A model generated the notes under the pieces. It was not told the origin of the DNA, did no database searches, and worked only from the letters and a program-made list of their open reading frames with translations. From contig JANQPP010000029.1 in NCBI GenBank assembly GCA_028289405.1, forward strand, positions 1 to 51,356: a DNA stretch of 51,356 nucleotides, written 5' to 3'. Positions 1-9,871 of this stretch are shown in pieces. Positions within the stretch are counted from its first letter, which is position 1. Each line of letters begins with the position of its first letter. The position numbers were made by a program, and so were the translations under genes. This DNA is from Pirellulales bacterium. Lineage in GTDB: Bacteria; Planctomycetota; Planctomycetia; Pirellulales; JANQPP01.

Positions 1-1
1 G

Positions 2-521
<520 letters not shown>

Positions 522-534
522 TGTCGCAGGGGAC

Positions 535-564
535 ATAGTAAACCAGATCACCGTCAGTTGACAA
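535..564 (-). promoter_or_regulatory. Candidate promoter of tRNA-Pro
   Basis: On the minus strand, TTGTCA (564-559), an 18-base spacer and TACTAT (540-535) resemble a sigma-70-type promoter. The -10 box lies 13 bases before the tRNA. The -35 box is inside a perfect palindrome, GTTGAC-AA-GTCAAC (557-570). This is inferred from consensus likeness and position only. Confidence 0.45.
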
Positions 565-734
565 GTCAACCACAGCAACGAACGAACAGTCGAAGGTACG
601 CGATGCTTTTGGAAAGGATGTATGTGTCGCCGCGATTGCTCACAGCTCAGGCTGTGATCCACTCGTGGCGGCGATCAGGCAAATCAGGACAAAATTTTCT
701 GCCGAGCCATACCGGATGCCGCTTAATGGCGATA

Positions 735-1565
735 CTACGCCGGCGAATCGACGCGACCTTCCTCGGGACTGCTGGCAGTGGCGTAGAGCTTTTTAGGAAT
801 GCGGCCCGCCAAGTAAGCGGCTCGGCCTGCTTCCAGGGAGCACCGCATGGCTTGGGCCATGAGCAGCGGATCTTGGGCATGGGCGATGCCGGTGTTGAGC
901 AGCACGCCATCGACGCCGAGTTCCATGGCCACCGTCACGTCACTGGCGGTTCCCACACCGGCATCCACGATGACGGGATAGTCGGGGTCATTTTCTTTAA
1001 GGTATTCCAAGCAGATGCGAATATTGTTCGGGTTGAGAATGCCTTGCCCGGAACCGATCGGGCTGCCAGCGGGCATGACACTCGCCGCGCCCGCCTCCTT
1101 GAGTCGTTTGGCCGTGACGGGATCATCCGTCGTGTAACAAAGGACTTGATAACCTTCGGTCACTAGTGTTTCGGTCGCGCGGAGCGTGGCGACGGGATCG
1201 GGCAGCAGGGTTTTCTTGTCGCCGAGCACTTCGAGCTTGACCCAATCGGCGCCGGGGTTTTCCAGGCCGAGCAAAATCTCTCGACCGAGGCGCGCCACGC
1301 GTACCGCATCCTCGGCGGAGAAACAGCCAGCCGTATTGGGCAGCAGGGTATAACGACTGGTGTCAAGAAAATCGAGGATGTTCTGACCTCGGGCATCGAC
1401 GAGACGTTCGCGGCGGACCGCGACGGTCACGCAATCCGTACCGGAGGCATCCAGGCAGTCGGCCATCAAGTCATACGTCGCGTATTTCCCGGTACCGACG
1501 ATCAGGCGGCTGGCGAGAGTGTGGGTACCGATTCGCAGTGATGCGTTAGAGATTTCCGTGGCCAT
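735..1565 (-). CDS. thiG: Thiazole synthase ThiG
   Basis: 276 aa, full family length. ThiG forms the thiazole phosphate ring of thiamine from deoxyxylulose phosphate, dehydroglycine and the ThiS thiocarboxylate, in the cytoplasm. Family landmarks in order: [14 protein letters not shown] at the N-terminus, [36 protein letters not shown] (holding the Schiff-base lysine of the family), [14 protein letters not shown] for phosphate binding, and [18 protein letters not shown] followed by GVLLNTGIA. The ATG at 1565 gives the usual N-terminus; in-frame ATGs at 1577 and 1655 would add unconserved Cys-rich residues. No strong ribosome site is visible. It lies 107 bases after thiS on the same strand, so co-transcription is likely. 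No other thiamine gene is in the window. Confidence 0.95.
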   Translation of the reverse strand: MATEISNASLRIGTHTLASRLIVGTGKYATYDLMADCLDASGTDCVTVAVRRERLVDARGQNILDFLDTSRYTLLPNTAGCFSAEDAVRVARLGREILLGLENPGADWVKLEVLGDKKTLLPDPVATLRATETLVTEGYQVLCYTTDDPVTAKRLKEAGAASVMPAGSPIGSGQGILNPNNIRICLEYLKENDPDYPVIVDAGVGTASDVTVAMELGVDGVLLNTGIAHAQDPLLMAQAMRCSLEAGRAAYLAGRIPKKLYATASSPEEGRVDSPA

Positions 1566-1672
1566 CTTAATCCGCATTAAACCGTGTCTTGTTTGACAGC
1601 AGCAACATTTCGCTAGCCTGACACTTGAAGTACGGCCCCAGATCGGAGGCTTCAAACCTAGGGTGACGCGCT

Positions 1673-1870
1673 TTAACCACCTCCCACGAGTGTGACGATT
1701 TCCAAACGATCGCCAGGCTGGAGTGTCGTGGTGGCATGACCATCACGTGGCACGACCTCTGCATTCACTTCCACGGCCAATTGCCGTGAATCCATACCCA
1801 AATCCGCGAGCAGTTGCGCGAGCGTCCAACCCTCGGGAATTTCCCGAGAGGTCCCGTTGCAATGGATCAT
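1673..1870 (-). CDS. thiS: Sulfur carrier protein ThiS
   Basis: 65 aa, normal ThiS length, a ubiquitin-fold sulfur carrier. The protein starts [14 protein letters not shown], has the core [20 protein letters not shown] and NAEVVPRD, and ends [10 protein letters not shown]. The C-terminal Gly-Gly is the site that is adenylated and turned into a thiocarboxylate. The longer in-frame start at 1999 was rejected because it adds 43 residues absent from the family. It is followed by thiG, the enzyme that takes its sulfur. I found no THI-box (TPP riboswitch) motifs in the 180 bases upstream on the coding strand. Confidence 0.93.
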   Translation of the reverse strand: MIHCNGTSREIPEGWTLAQLLADLGMDSRQLAVEVNAEVVPRDGHATTTLQPGDRLEIVTLVGGG

Positions 1871-2050
1871 GATCGTTGTTTCGTGGTCGGGTGTACTGCT
1901 CACCGTGCTATCTGGCCTTCCACCAAAATCACCAGTACGGAATGCATAAGTCCTCTGCAATTGTAGGCACGAGCAAGCGGAGGCAACAGACGCACGCAAG
2001 TCGGGAGCACGCGGAGAAGTCCAATTTCTGCCCAGGAAGGCAGACGTGCT

Positions 2051-2578
2051 TCACTCACGGATGGCCAAGTTGCGGAAGCGGATGCGGTCCAGGATTTCAA
2101 TTTGACCGGCGATGGGGCGTCCGGCGGTTTGCGTGCCCGGTACCCAGGGCGCGGAGTAGGCACCCAACCAACCGCTGCGAGCTTCCAAAACATAGACCAC
2201 GGCCCGGCTAGGCTTGATGGCCCTTTGGGAGCGTTGCAGGTCGGCGATGCCGGTGACCATCGAGAATTGTGGGTTTCGTGTGCCACCGGCATCCAAGTCT
2301 CCCATGACATTTCGTTCGTACACGGAACCGAAACGCCCGGTGCGGAAATTCAACGCCGCGGCCCGCAAGTCTCCCGAAAGATAATCCAGGAAATAAACGG
2401 CTTCCACGAAGTTGTCCAGCGGGCCGGTGGCGATAGCGCAGGTCTCGTTGGAGTGCGTGGCCACGGCGTGGAGCGGCGTGTGAGGCCAAAAGCGGGACGC
2501 GCCCCAGCCGAAACCCAAACCGACAGCCAACATCAACAGCAAATTGATTTCCCGTGGAAATCGAACGTTACGCAACAT
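2051..2578 (-). CDS. Conserved hypothetical membrane-anchored protein
   Basis: 175 aa. Residues 10-25 (EINLLLMLAVGLGFGWGAS) look like an N-terminal membrane anchor or uncleaved signal. The rest is a soluble region with blocks AVYFLDYLSGDLRAAALN, FGSVYERNVMGDL, NPQFSMVTGIADL and AVVYVLEARSGWLGAYS that look conserved; I associate them with uncharacterised planctomycete proteins, but this was not searched. The start at 2578 has AAAGGAG about 11 bases upstream. It lies upstream of thiS on the same strand with a 180-base gap, so operon membership is uncertain. Function unknown. Confidence 0.65.
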   Translation of the reverse strand: MLRNVRFPREINLLLMLAVGLGFGWGASRFWPHTPLHAVATHSNETCAIATGPLDNFVEAVYFLDYLSGDLRAAALNFRTGRFGSVYERNVMGDLDAGGTRNPQFSMVTGIADLQRSQRAIKPSRAVVYVLEARSGWLGAYSAPWVPGTQTAGRPIAGQIEILDRIRFRNLAIRE

Positions 2579-3033
2579 GTTCCATCCGCTCCTTTGTCCC
2601 CGAGATTTTTAACGATCGAGGAATCGTCACGACGCATGAATAACGGTACTCGTGTCCGGCGCCAGCGGCCAGCGTATTTTCTCCGAAATTCGTGCGAAGG
2701 AAAACCAGACTTCATCTTCTGAGCATGCTAGTCGTTTCCGGCGGGCAACGCCAGTAACTAGTGAAGCGGGAAGTGCTTCGGTGGCGTGTTGCATTTGGTT
2801 TTCATCGACTGCCAAGGATCTTTTTTGATAAAAGGGTGGCGTCCCGTGCGCGTTGTGTTAAAACGATGCATTCACTTGGGGAGACCCACCGCCGTATCCA
2901 GCATCGGAGCGGCGCGTGGTTGTTGTGAATTCATGGCATTTGCTGCGGGCGTTTGAGGAGAGCACGCGGCGTTCGTGCGGCGTAAGGCGAGGGCTTGCTA
3001 GCGTTCGCGGTTGTGGATGGGAGCATTTTTCTG
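2579..3033. other. Intergenic region, 455 bases
   Basis: This separates the divergent hypothetical gene (minus) and oxidoreductase (plus) and should hold both promoters. I see no convincing -35/-10 pair, hairpin, RNA gene or repeat. Short open frames here lack family signals and ribosome sites. Confidence 0.5.
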
Positions 3034-4230
3034 ATGGCCACCAACGGGGATCTAAATCGAAAATTGCGGATGGCTTTGGCGGGCGGCGGCCAAGGTTCTT
3101 TTATTGGCCGCGTGCATTGCACGGCGGCGGTCCTGGACAATCGCGCGGAGCTCGTGGCCGGCGCGCTTTCATCGAATCCGGAACGTGCCAAAGCGTCCGC
3201 CGCCGATTACGCCATCAGCCAAGATCGGGCCTACGGTTCGTATCAAGAACTGTTTGAACGCGAGAAAGTGCTGCCGGAAGATCAGCGGATCGACTTCATC
3301 TCCGTGGCCACTCCCAACCATACCCATTTCGAAATCGCCAAGGCGGGGTTGGAAGCTGGTTTTAACGTCATCTGCGACAAGCCGATGACCTTCGACCTGG
3401 CGCAGGCCGAGGAATTGGCCAAGGTTGTCGACGAAAGCGGCGCGGTCTTCGCCGTATCTCATAATTACACCGGCTACCCGCTCGTCCGCCAAGCGCGGGA
3501 AATGATCTTGGGCGGCGAATTGGGGGAGATCAACGCCTTCCGCTCCAGCTACATCCAAGGTTGGCTCCGCACGCGATTGGAAGAGGAGGGGCAGAAACAA
3601 GCCTCGTGGCGCACTGATCCCTCCAAAAGCGGCGCGGCGGGAGCCTTCGGCGATATCGCCACGCATGCCTACAATCTGGCACGCTACATGACCGGCGTGA
3701 TCCCCGAATCGATCAGTTGCCAGCTAAAAACTTTCGTGGAAGGCCGCCCGCTCGATGACTACGGCCACGCGTTAATTCGTTGCGAGAATGGCGCGCTGGG
3801 CACCATCACCGCCTCGCAGATTAGCCACGGGCGGGAAAACGATCTGTTTATCGAGATCGACGGCACCAAAGGCTCTTTGGAATGGCATCAGGAAGAGCCG
3901 AACAAGCTCATGTTTCGGCGAAACGGACACCCTTTGAATGTGTACACCCGCGATCCTAATGCGCCGTTCATGAATGAATCGGGGAAGGCGGCCTGCCGTC
4001 TGCCCAGCGGCCATCCGGAAGCATTCTTCGAAGCATTCGCCAACGTCTATCGCTCCGCTTACGACGCCATGGTGCTCCGCGCGAATGGACAGCCGTTCGA
4101 AAAAACGGACACCATTTATCCCAACGTCAACGATGGCGTGGAGGGGATGTATTTCATTCAACAAAGCGTGGCCAGCAGCCAGGCCAATGGCGAATGGCTG
4201 CCCCTACGCCATGCCCGCGCACGTCGCTAA
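3034..4230 (+). CDS. Gfo/Idh/MocA-family NAD(P)-dependent oxidoreductase
   Basis: 398 aa. The family oxidises or reduces sugars, inositols and related polyols with NAD(P). The N-terminal Rossmann motif is GGGQGSFIG (about residues 16-24). The middle has [19 protein letters not shown] and the signature [16 protein letters not shown], with the conserved lysine (usually EKP, here DKP). [15 protein letters not shown] holds the family Asp/His pair. The C-terminal half is the alpha/beta dimer domain. The ATG at 3034 is preferred over 2995 because it places the Rossmann motif at the normal distance and has GGGAG about 10 bases upstream. The substrate cannot be told from sequence. It starts a plus-strand run of genes, probably separately transcribed. 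Confidence 0.9.
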   Translation: MATNGDLNRKLRMALAGGGQGSFIGRVHCTAAVLDNRAELVAGALSSNPERAKASAADYAISQDRAYGSYQELFEREKVLPEDQRIDFISVATPNHTHFEIAKAGLEAGFNVICDKPMTFDLAQAEELAKVVDESGAVFAVSHNYTGYPLVRQAREMILGGELGEINAFRSSYIQGWLRTRLEEEGQKQASWRTDPSKSGAAGAFGDIATHAYNLARYMTGVIPESISCQLKTFVEGRPLDDYGHALIRCENGALGTITASQISHGRENDLFIEIDGTKGSLEWHQEEPNKLMFRRNGHPLNVYTRDPNAPFMNESGKAACRLPSGHPEAFFEAFANVYRSAYDAMVLRANGQPFEKTDTIYPNVNDGVEGMYFIQQSVASSQANGEWLPLRHARARR

Positions 4231-4465
4231 ACGCCTCTCTCGCATTTGTCATTTTCATGCCCTGGGCATGTGGTTCCAAGCAGCGTTGTCGGTCACGGAG
4301 GACCGGCAATGCCGCCCTATTTGGGAGGGGCGATCGCGGATCCGCGAGGATGTCCAACGGCGACGCTGGAAATGAAAACACCGTTCCAGACCGCGAGATG
4401 ATCGCCGTATGGGATCGAGGAGACGCGTCAGGGGATCGGTAGATCATTCCGCGAAGAAGCCGCCC

Positions 4466-5752
4466 ATGCCGCGTCCGAAAAAACAGCGTTCCTCGCGATC
4501 TCGACCGCAACCGGGCTCACCAGAGCAAACACGAGATCTGACCGAGGATGAAACGACGGAGTTGCCGACTGTCGAATTGCGTTCCCCTCCCTCGGGGCCA
4601 TTTGTGTTCAAAAAAATGGTCCGTCGCCTGCCGGCAAGATCCCGACCGGGAGACCTCGTGTCCCTCCGCTTGGGGGACGGGCAAGTCTTTGGTTTCGGGC
4701 TGTTCAATCCCCGCTCGAAAATCGTGGTCCGCGTATTGCAGCAAGGTGTCGCGAGGCCCACGCCGAGGTTCTGGGAACGGCGACTGCGCGAGGCAGTGGG
4801 GTTGCGACATGGCCTGTTGCGGTTGCCCGAGATGACCGACGCCTATCGGCTTGTGCATGCGGAAGCGGACGGTCTGAGCGGGTTGGTGGTGGACCGCTTG
4901 GAGAACGTGCTATCGGCCGAGGCGTTCAGCCTGGGGATGTGGCAGCGTGGCCCCGCTTTGCTCCAGTCACTCGCCAAACTGGTTGGCGTGCCGCATGCCC
5001 GGCTGCGTATGGATGAGACGGTGGAACTGCAAGAAGGCATTCTCACCAAGCCTTGGAGCACGCCGGAGTGTCCCTCGACCGTAAATATCCGTGAAGCCGG
5101 CACACGCTTCCAACTGAGCTGGGAAGCGATGCACAAGACCGGCTTCTTTTGCGACCAGCGGGAGAACCGCCTACGGCTAGCCGAGTTCTGCCCAGGGCGG
5201 TCGCTGTTGGATCTTTGTTGCCACTTGGGCGGATTCGCTTTGCAGGCCAAATGCCGCGGCCAGGCACGGGAAGTGATCGCCGTCGACCTAGATGAAGCAG
5301 CCTTGCAGTGGGCAGGGAAGAATGCCGGCTTGAATCAGGTGCGGATCGATTTTCAGCATGCCGACATCTTCGATTTCCTCCGACGAATGATCGAAGCCAG
5401 GCGGCAATTTGATGTCGTCGTGCTCGATCCTCCCAAGTTGATTCGCAACCGACGTGAAATGGAAGCAGGGCGGAAGAAATACTTCGACATGAACCGGCTG
5501 GCGATTCAAGCCGTGAAGCAGGGTGGACTCCTGCTGACCTGTTCCTGTTCTGGCCTGCTGTCGCGTGACGATTTTTCCTGGTTAGTCAGTTCCGCGGCCA
5601 GCGCGGCGGGAGATACCAAGGGCCGATCCGGCAGCCGGTTGCAAGTTCTGGCCGCCACGGGAGCCGCCGCGGATCATCCTGTCGCGCCGCATTGCCGTGA
5701 AACCGAATATTTGAAGGCGCTTTGGTTGCGCGCGCCTTCCGCTAAGGGCTAA
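4466..5752 (+). CDS. Class I SAM-dependent rRNA methyltransferase, RlmI-like
   Basis: 428 aa. RlmI-like enzymes methylate a cytosine (C5) in 23S rRNA. A basic unconserved leader (MPRPKKQRSSRSRPQ) precedes a PUA-like region (about 50-120: GDLVSLRLGDGQVFGFGLFNP). Next come the EEHAD-like middle domain with DAYRLVHAEADGLSGLVVD, the family motif HKTGFFCDQRENR, motif I SLLDLCCHLGGFALQA, AVDLDEAAL, and motif IV VLDPPKL. A TCSCSG segment supplies the C-terminal cysteines. The PUA opening lacks the usual GHPWIF-type sequence and has PFVFKKMV instead, so the exact target may differ. The start is uncertain: ATG 4409 would add 19 residues. Gap to the previous gene is 235 bases. Confidence 0.85.
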   Translation: MPRPKKQRSSRSRPQPGSPEQTRDLTEDETTELPTVELRSPPSGPFVFKKMVRRLPARSRPGDLVSLRLGDGQVFGFGLFNPRSKIVVRVLQQGVARPTPRFWERRLREAVGLRHGLLRLPEMTDAYRLVHAEADGLSGLVVDRLENVLSAEAFSLGMWQRGPALLQSLAKLVGVPHARLRMDETVELQEGILTKPWSTPECPSTVNIREAGTRFQLSWEAMHKTGFFCDQRENRLRLAEFCPGRSLLDLCCHLGGFALQAKCRGQAREVIAVDLDEAALQWAGKNAGLNQVRIDFQHADIFDFLRRMIEARRQFDVVVLDPPKLIRNRREMEAGRKKYFDMNRLAIQAVKQGGLLLTCSCSGLLSRDDFSWLVSSAASAAGDTKGRSGSRLQVLAATGAAADHPVAPHCRETEYLKALWLRAPSAKG

Positions 5753-5878
5753 TAGCCTCGACGCCAAGGTTGGATTATTATGCGACGATCGTTTTCCCCC
5801 GGTTTCCTCACCTCCGCGCGCGAACGACTCACCAACGCGCGAGCAAATTGGTTCCCTTCATATTGAAAAGGAAAACAC

Positions 5879-7546
5879 ATGGCTGTCACACGACGGGCCG
5901 CGACCCAGAAAAACCCGGCGCGTGCCAAAAACCGTCAAGTGACCCTGGTGGCCAGCGGAGACCTGCGCCTTTCCGCCAACCAAATGTGCTGGCCCGCGCA
6001 ACGCGAAATGGAGGACAGCCTGCAAAAAGTGTTGCAGCGCGAAGGCTACGAGTTGGTCCGCGCGCATCCCTACAAGCGGGCTCAAAAACATGGCTTCATC
6101 GCCTCCCAACGGGAAGGCATGGATGTCTTCGCGAACATCGATCACCGCGCGAAGTTGGTCGTGGCCGAAGCCGTGTGGCAGTATTCCCATCACGTGCTGG
6201 CGGGGCTGCTGTCGCACCAAGGCCCTTTGCTTACGCTGGCCAATTGGTCGGGGCAGTGGCCCGGATTGGTGGGCATGCTGAATCTGAACGGTTCTTTGGC
6301 CAAAGCGGGACGTTCCTACGCAACATTGTGGGGAGAAGACTTTACCGACCCGCTGTTTGTCAAACGCCTAAAGCGGTGGTTGCGTTCCGGAGCCATCGAA
6401 CACGACGATAGCCACGTGCAACCCTTGAGCGATGCCCCGCTTCCCACGCGAGAAGCCCGCTTGGGCCGCGAGTTGGCCGAAGAATTGCAAGGGCGGAAAG
6501 CGATCATGGGCGTGTTCGATGAGGGCTGCATGGGCATGTTCAACGCGATCATTCCCGACGAATTGCTACATCCCACGGGCGTGTTCAAGGAACGGCTCAG
6601 CCAATCCGCCCTGTATCACGAAACGCTGCAAGTCAGCGACGAGGAAGCCTGGGGAGTTCGTTCCTGGCTGGAGCGCCGGGGCATGCAATTCCAGCTTGGG
6701 CGGGATCCGGCGACCGAACTGACCGATGATCAAATCCATCGGCAATGCCAGATGTACATCGCGGCGGTGCGGATCGCCGAGGACTTCGGCTGTGACCTGA
6801 TCGGTATTCAATACCAGCAAGGGCTGAAAGACTTGCTTCCCGCCAGCGATCTCGTGGAAGGGATGCTCAACAACACGGACCGCCCTCCGGTGAAAAGCCG
6901 CGACGGGCGGCGCGTGCTCTATAAGGACCAGCCGCTTCCGCATTTCAATGAAGTCGACGAGTGTTCTGGGTTGGACGCGCTGATGACCTTTCGCGTACAT
7001 GCAGCTTTGGACCAGCCGGTGGAAACCACGCTGCACGATGTGCGGTGGGGTGATATCGATCGCAGCGGTACGGTCGAGGAATATGTGTGGGTTTTTCTGA
7101 TTAGCGGCTCCGCGCCACCGGCACACTTCATCGACGGCTGGAAGGGGGCTAGTAGCGAACGGCAGCCGCCGATGTACTTTCCTTCCGGTGGCGGCACGCT
7201 CAAGGGAATCTCCCAGCCGGGAGAAATCGTCTGGTCCCGTGTCTACATCGAGGACCAGCGTTTGAAAATGGATTTGGGACGCGGAGGCGTGGTGGAATTG
7301 CCCGAGGAAGAAACGCAGCGACGCTGGCAAGCCACGACGCCGCAATGGCCGATCATGCACGCGGTCACTTATGGTGTGACGCGGGACCAGCTCATGGGCC
7401 GACACAAAGCGAACCACATCCAAGTGGCTTACGCGCATTCACCGCGCGAAGCGGACCGAGCTTTGTTGGCCAAGGCCGCCATGGCCGATGCGCTAGGACT
7501 CGAAGTGTTCTTGTGCGGGACGCGTAAGCACGGCAAGTCCTGGTAG
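5879..7546 (+). CDS. L-fucose isomerase-like protein
   Basis: 555 aa. It resembles the fucose/arabinose isomerase fold, metal-dependent aldose-ketose isomerases of the cytoplasm. [13 protein letters not shown] near residue 215 corresponds to the first metal-ligand region of that fold, and [22 protein letters not shown] followed by HDVRWGD would bring further ligands. The N-terminal half ([21 protein letters not shown]) is weakly related to known isomerases. AAAGGAAAA precedes the ATG by 6 bases. The substrate is not determined. I recognise the general family only; it could be a non-catalytic or differently specific paralog. Confidence 0.7.
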   Translation: MAVTRRAATQKNPARAKNRQVTLVASGDLRLSANQMCWPAQREMEDSLQKVLQREGYELVRAHPYKRAQKHGFIASQREGMDVFANIDHRAKLVVAEAVWQYSHHVLAGLLSHQGPLLTLANWSGQWPGLVGMLNLNGSLAKAGRSYATLWGEDFTDPLFVKRLKRWLRSGAIEHDDSHVQPLSDAPLPTREARLGRELAEELQGRKAIMGVFDEGCMGMFNAIIPDELLHPTGVFKERLSQSALYHETLQVSDEEAWGVRSWLERRGMQFQLGRDPATELTDDQIHRQCQMYIAAVRIAEDFGCDLIGIQYQQGLKDLLPASDLVEGMLNNTDRPPVKSRDGRRVLYKDQPLPHFNEVDECSGLDALMTFRVHAALDQPVETTLHDVRWGDIDRSGTVEEYVWVFLISGSAPPAHFIDGWKGASSERQPPMYFPSGGGTLKGISQPGEIVWSRVYIEDQRLKMDLGRGGVVELPEEETQRRWQATTPQWPIMHAVTYGVTRDQLMGRHKANHIQVAYAHSPREADRALLAKAAMADALGLEVFLCGTRKHGKSW

Positions 7547-7971
7547 CGATGCGCTGCGTGACATGCTTTGTTCTTCATACCGCGCGGCGTTGTATGTCGT
7601 CGGCAGTGGACATTCGTGGCGCGGCTTGCCGACCATCTTCACCTGCGCACGATTGCTGCATTCGACAGAATCATTTCCGGTCTAAAAAATTCTGCAAACC
7701 AAATGCATGATTTGAAGCAACAGATGTTGCACAATGCATAAGATTTCGTACAGTTACTAGGCATTAGTGCCATGGCCCACATGAAGTTCGTCCGAGCCTG
7801 CGTGCAAGAAGCAACAGGAACGGTCGGGCCACCAGGATGGGAAGTGGTTTTTTTGTTCCGGGCCGGAGGCCGCGAGAGGGAGCACGATCGTCGCAAATAT
7901 CAACAATTGGCGATTCTTCCCGACGGACGGTAACGCTGCCACGGCTGACACAATGAAATGGAGGATTCGAC
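7547..7971. other. Intergenic region, 425 bases
   Basis: Bases 7680-7760 are clearly more AT-rich than the neighbours, as expected for a promoter region of the small basic protein downstream. No clear promoter, terminator or RNA gene was found. The short minus-strand open frames crossing it appear to be shadows. Confidence 0.45.
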
Positions 7972-8211
7972 GTGGCCAAGAAGAAAGCGACTGTCAAGAG
8001 AAAGACGACGGCAACAAAAAAGAAAGCCGTCAAGAAAAAGGCGCCCGCCAAGAAGGCCGCCGTGAAGAGGAAAGTCGCTAAGAAGAAGACCACCGCCAAA
8101 AAGAAGGCGCCAGCCAAGAAGGTGGTAAAGAAGAAGACGACCGCGAAGAAGGCGGCCAAGAAAAAAACCGCCGCCAAAAAGAAGACCGCTTCCCGCAAAA
8201 CCAAGCGGTAA
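7972..8211 (+). CDS. Lys/Ala-rich histone H1-like protein
   Basis: 79 aa made almost only of Lys, Ala, Thr, Val, Arg and Pro, in degenerate units such as AKKKTTAKKKAPAKK. This matches the C-terminal tail type of eukaryotic H1 and bacterial Hc1/AlgP-like proteins, which bind and condense DNA or RNA by charge. There is no folded domain, membrane segment or acidic patch. The start is GTG at 7972, with GGAGG at 7960-7964, an ideal spacing; the nearby ATGs are out of frame. A strong terminator follows 100 bases downstream, so it is probably a short single-gene transcript. A role in nucleoid packing is inference from composition. Confidence 0.8.
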   Translation: MAKKKATVKRKTTATKKKAVKKKAPAKKAAVKRKVAKKKTTAKKKAPAKKVVKKKTTAKKAAKKKTAAKKKTASRKTKR

Positions 8212-8310
8212 ATGCGGGCTTCCACCGAATTTCACTCACCTGTCCTCCGGAGCGGTTCCCGCTTCCGGCCATGGGGAGCTATTCGGCGGCAACTATCCGA
8301 AGAACGCATC

Positions 8311-8348
8311 AGAGCCGCGAGGACAGCACGTCCTCGCGGCTCTATTTT
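8311..8348 (+). terminator. Strong intrinsic terminator
   Basis: A perfect 14-bp stem (8311-8324 with 8330-8343, AGAGCCGCGAGGAC and its complement) closes a 5-base loop and is followed by ATTTT. It ends the histone-like gene. The convergent DUF1080 gene on the minus strand could also use it, though the T-run favours plus-strand use. Confidence 0.85.
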
Positions 8349-8451
8349 CGCTCTCCCCGTCTGTTTCGTACTTCGAATCACGATATCTGTCAGCCGGCTT
8401 AGCTTACCGTGATATTCAGCGGAGCGCTGCGGGAGGAGTGAGCAATCACCC

Positions 8452-9642
8452 TTATCGCGGCGCCATCTCCGCCGCCCGCATGTTTCGGAAGCGGAGATCC
8501 GTGGTAGGGTCGTGCCCTTGGATGATCAAGGTTCCCGCCGCGGTTCGGCTTCCACGCCGAGGGTTCTCGTCCGGTTCACGCGGATCGGTCCAATCGCTGA
8601 CTTGATAGCCGTTGACCCATGCGGCCATGTGTTTACCGGTCACCACGAGCGTCTTGTGGAACCACGTGAAGTCATCCGCGACGACGCGACGCGCGTTCTG
8701 CCGCCGATAGAAACCTCCCGTGCCGCAATCCATGGGCTGGGTCCGATCACCATCGCGATATCCGTTTTGAATCTGGCTTTCATAACCATTCCAAAACTCA
8801 CCAGGAATGGAACGAAAGAAGATACCGGAATTCAAGTGCTCGCCGTTGGTAAAGATTTCCGCCTGCAGCACGAAGTCGCCAAACTTCGCCTCGGTTTCCA
8901 ATTGGCCGGGACCATTCTTAACTTGTAGATACCCTTCCGACGTGACGGAGAATTCGCTCTGCCGTTCTGGATAAGGTCGCCATCCCGTGAGATCTTGCCC
9001 GTTCAGCAGATTCTCCAATCCCAAAGGACGAAGCTTGATATTCTTGAATGACACTGGTCCGCTATTGAGTTGCAGGCCAATGTGGCCACGTCCAATCGGA
9101 TGCGGATCGCTGTATTCGAGAACGGTCTTCCCATCGAGCCGCACAGTCAGGTTTCCGCCCTTGGCCCTTACGTGATAGCTCTGCCATTCTCCCGTATGCA
9201 ATCCAGCGGCAGCCTTCTGGCGATTGACGAAACTGCCCGTGCTGAAAGGGCTCACGCCGTCACCGGCGATGTTGAGTTCGTAGCAATCCTCGGCGGGATT
9301 TTGCGGAACGGTTGGTGTCCGTAGAAAAATGCCGCTGTTGGTCGAAACCGGGCTGCGGAATTGCAGCTTCAATTCGTAGTCCCCGAATTGGCTGGTCGTG
9401 TTCAACAGGCCGCGTTCTCCCTCGGAGACCGTGATCGCGCCGTCTTGAACATGCCAATTGGCTTCCGTTGCCGTTTCCCAGCCGAACAGCGTCTCACCAT
9501 CGAAGAGCAGAATCCAACCCTGGTTGAGTTCCTCTGGTGTGAGTGTGTTGTCTTCGGCTTGGGCTCGGGGGCCTAGCGGTGCTAGTAGAATGCCCAAGAA
9601 AAGTAGGGCCAATGCCCGCCTCATCGATGTAACAGATATCAT
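8452..9642 (-). CDS. Secreted double-DUF1080 protein (3-keto-disaccharide hydrolase-like)
   Basis: 396 aa with a signal peptide (MRRALALLFLGILLAPLGPRAQA). It carries two copies of the DUF1080 laminin-G/concanavalin-like fold, a family that includes 3-keto-glycoside hydrolases. The first copy is about 35-215 (GWILLFDGETLFGWETATEANW, then STNSGIFLRTP); the second is about 220-396 (NLLNGQDLTGWRPYPE, then HLNSGIFFRSIPGEFWNGYESQI). The ATG at 9642 starts just before the signal peptide; ATG 9624 would also fit, and the longer frame to 9744 adds nothing conserved. The GH2-like gene lies 230 bases upstream on the same strand, which suits carbohydrate use. Substrate unknown. Confidence 0.85.
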   Translation of the reverse strand: MISVTSMRRALALLFLGILLAPLGPRAQAEDNTLTPEELNQGWILLFDGETLFGWETATEANWHVQDGAITVSEGERGLLNTTSQFGDYELKLQFRSPVSTNSGIFLRTPTVPQNPAEDCYELNIAGDGVSPFSTGSFVNRQKAAAGLHTGEWQSYHVRAKGGNLTVRLDGKTVLEYSDPHPIGRGHIGLQLNSGPVSFKNIKLRPLGLENLLNGQDLTGWRPYPERQSEFSVTSEGYLQVKNGPGQLETEAKFGDFVLQAEIFTNGEHLNSGIFFRSIPGEFWNGYESQIQNGYRDGDRTQPMDCGTGGFYRRQNARRVVADDFTWFHKTLVVTGKHMAAWVNGYQVSDWTDPREPDENPRRGSRTAAGTLIIQGHDPTTDLRFRNMRAAEMAPR

Positions 9643-9871
9643 TTTCACGACCAATGCCCCTTGAAAAACTATGCGGAAAAGCTGGTTTGCCACTTGCCGC
9701 GGCCTTGAGGTATCTACCCTAGCGATCACCAATTTGGCCCGCAATTTCGAGCGAACTCACAGCCTAACCGACTTTCACGACGATGCAAGCAAAAACGAGC
9801 TGTCGCGCCCGCGTCGGAAGCCTTGCTGTGGCGACCCGTTGTATGTGGCCGAGCGTGGTGGCGCCTCGTTT

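Noticed and set aside
1871..2050. Possible TPP riboswitch upstream of thiS
   Set aside because: The THI-box hallmarks (for example CTGAGA) are absent on the coding strand.
7764..8235. Long minus-strand frames with very hydrophobic Phe/Ala/Leu content
   Set aside because: They are antisense to the Lys/Ala gene; Lys codons read backwards give Phe and Leu. No ribosome site or domain.
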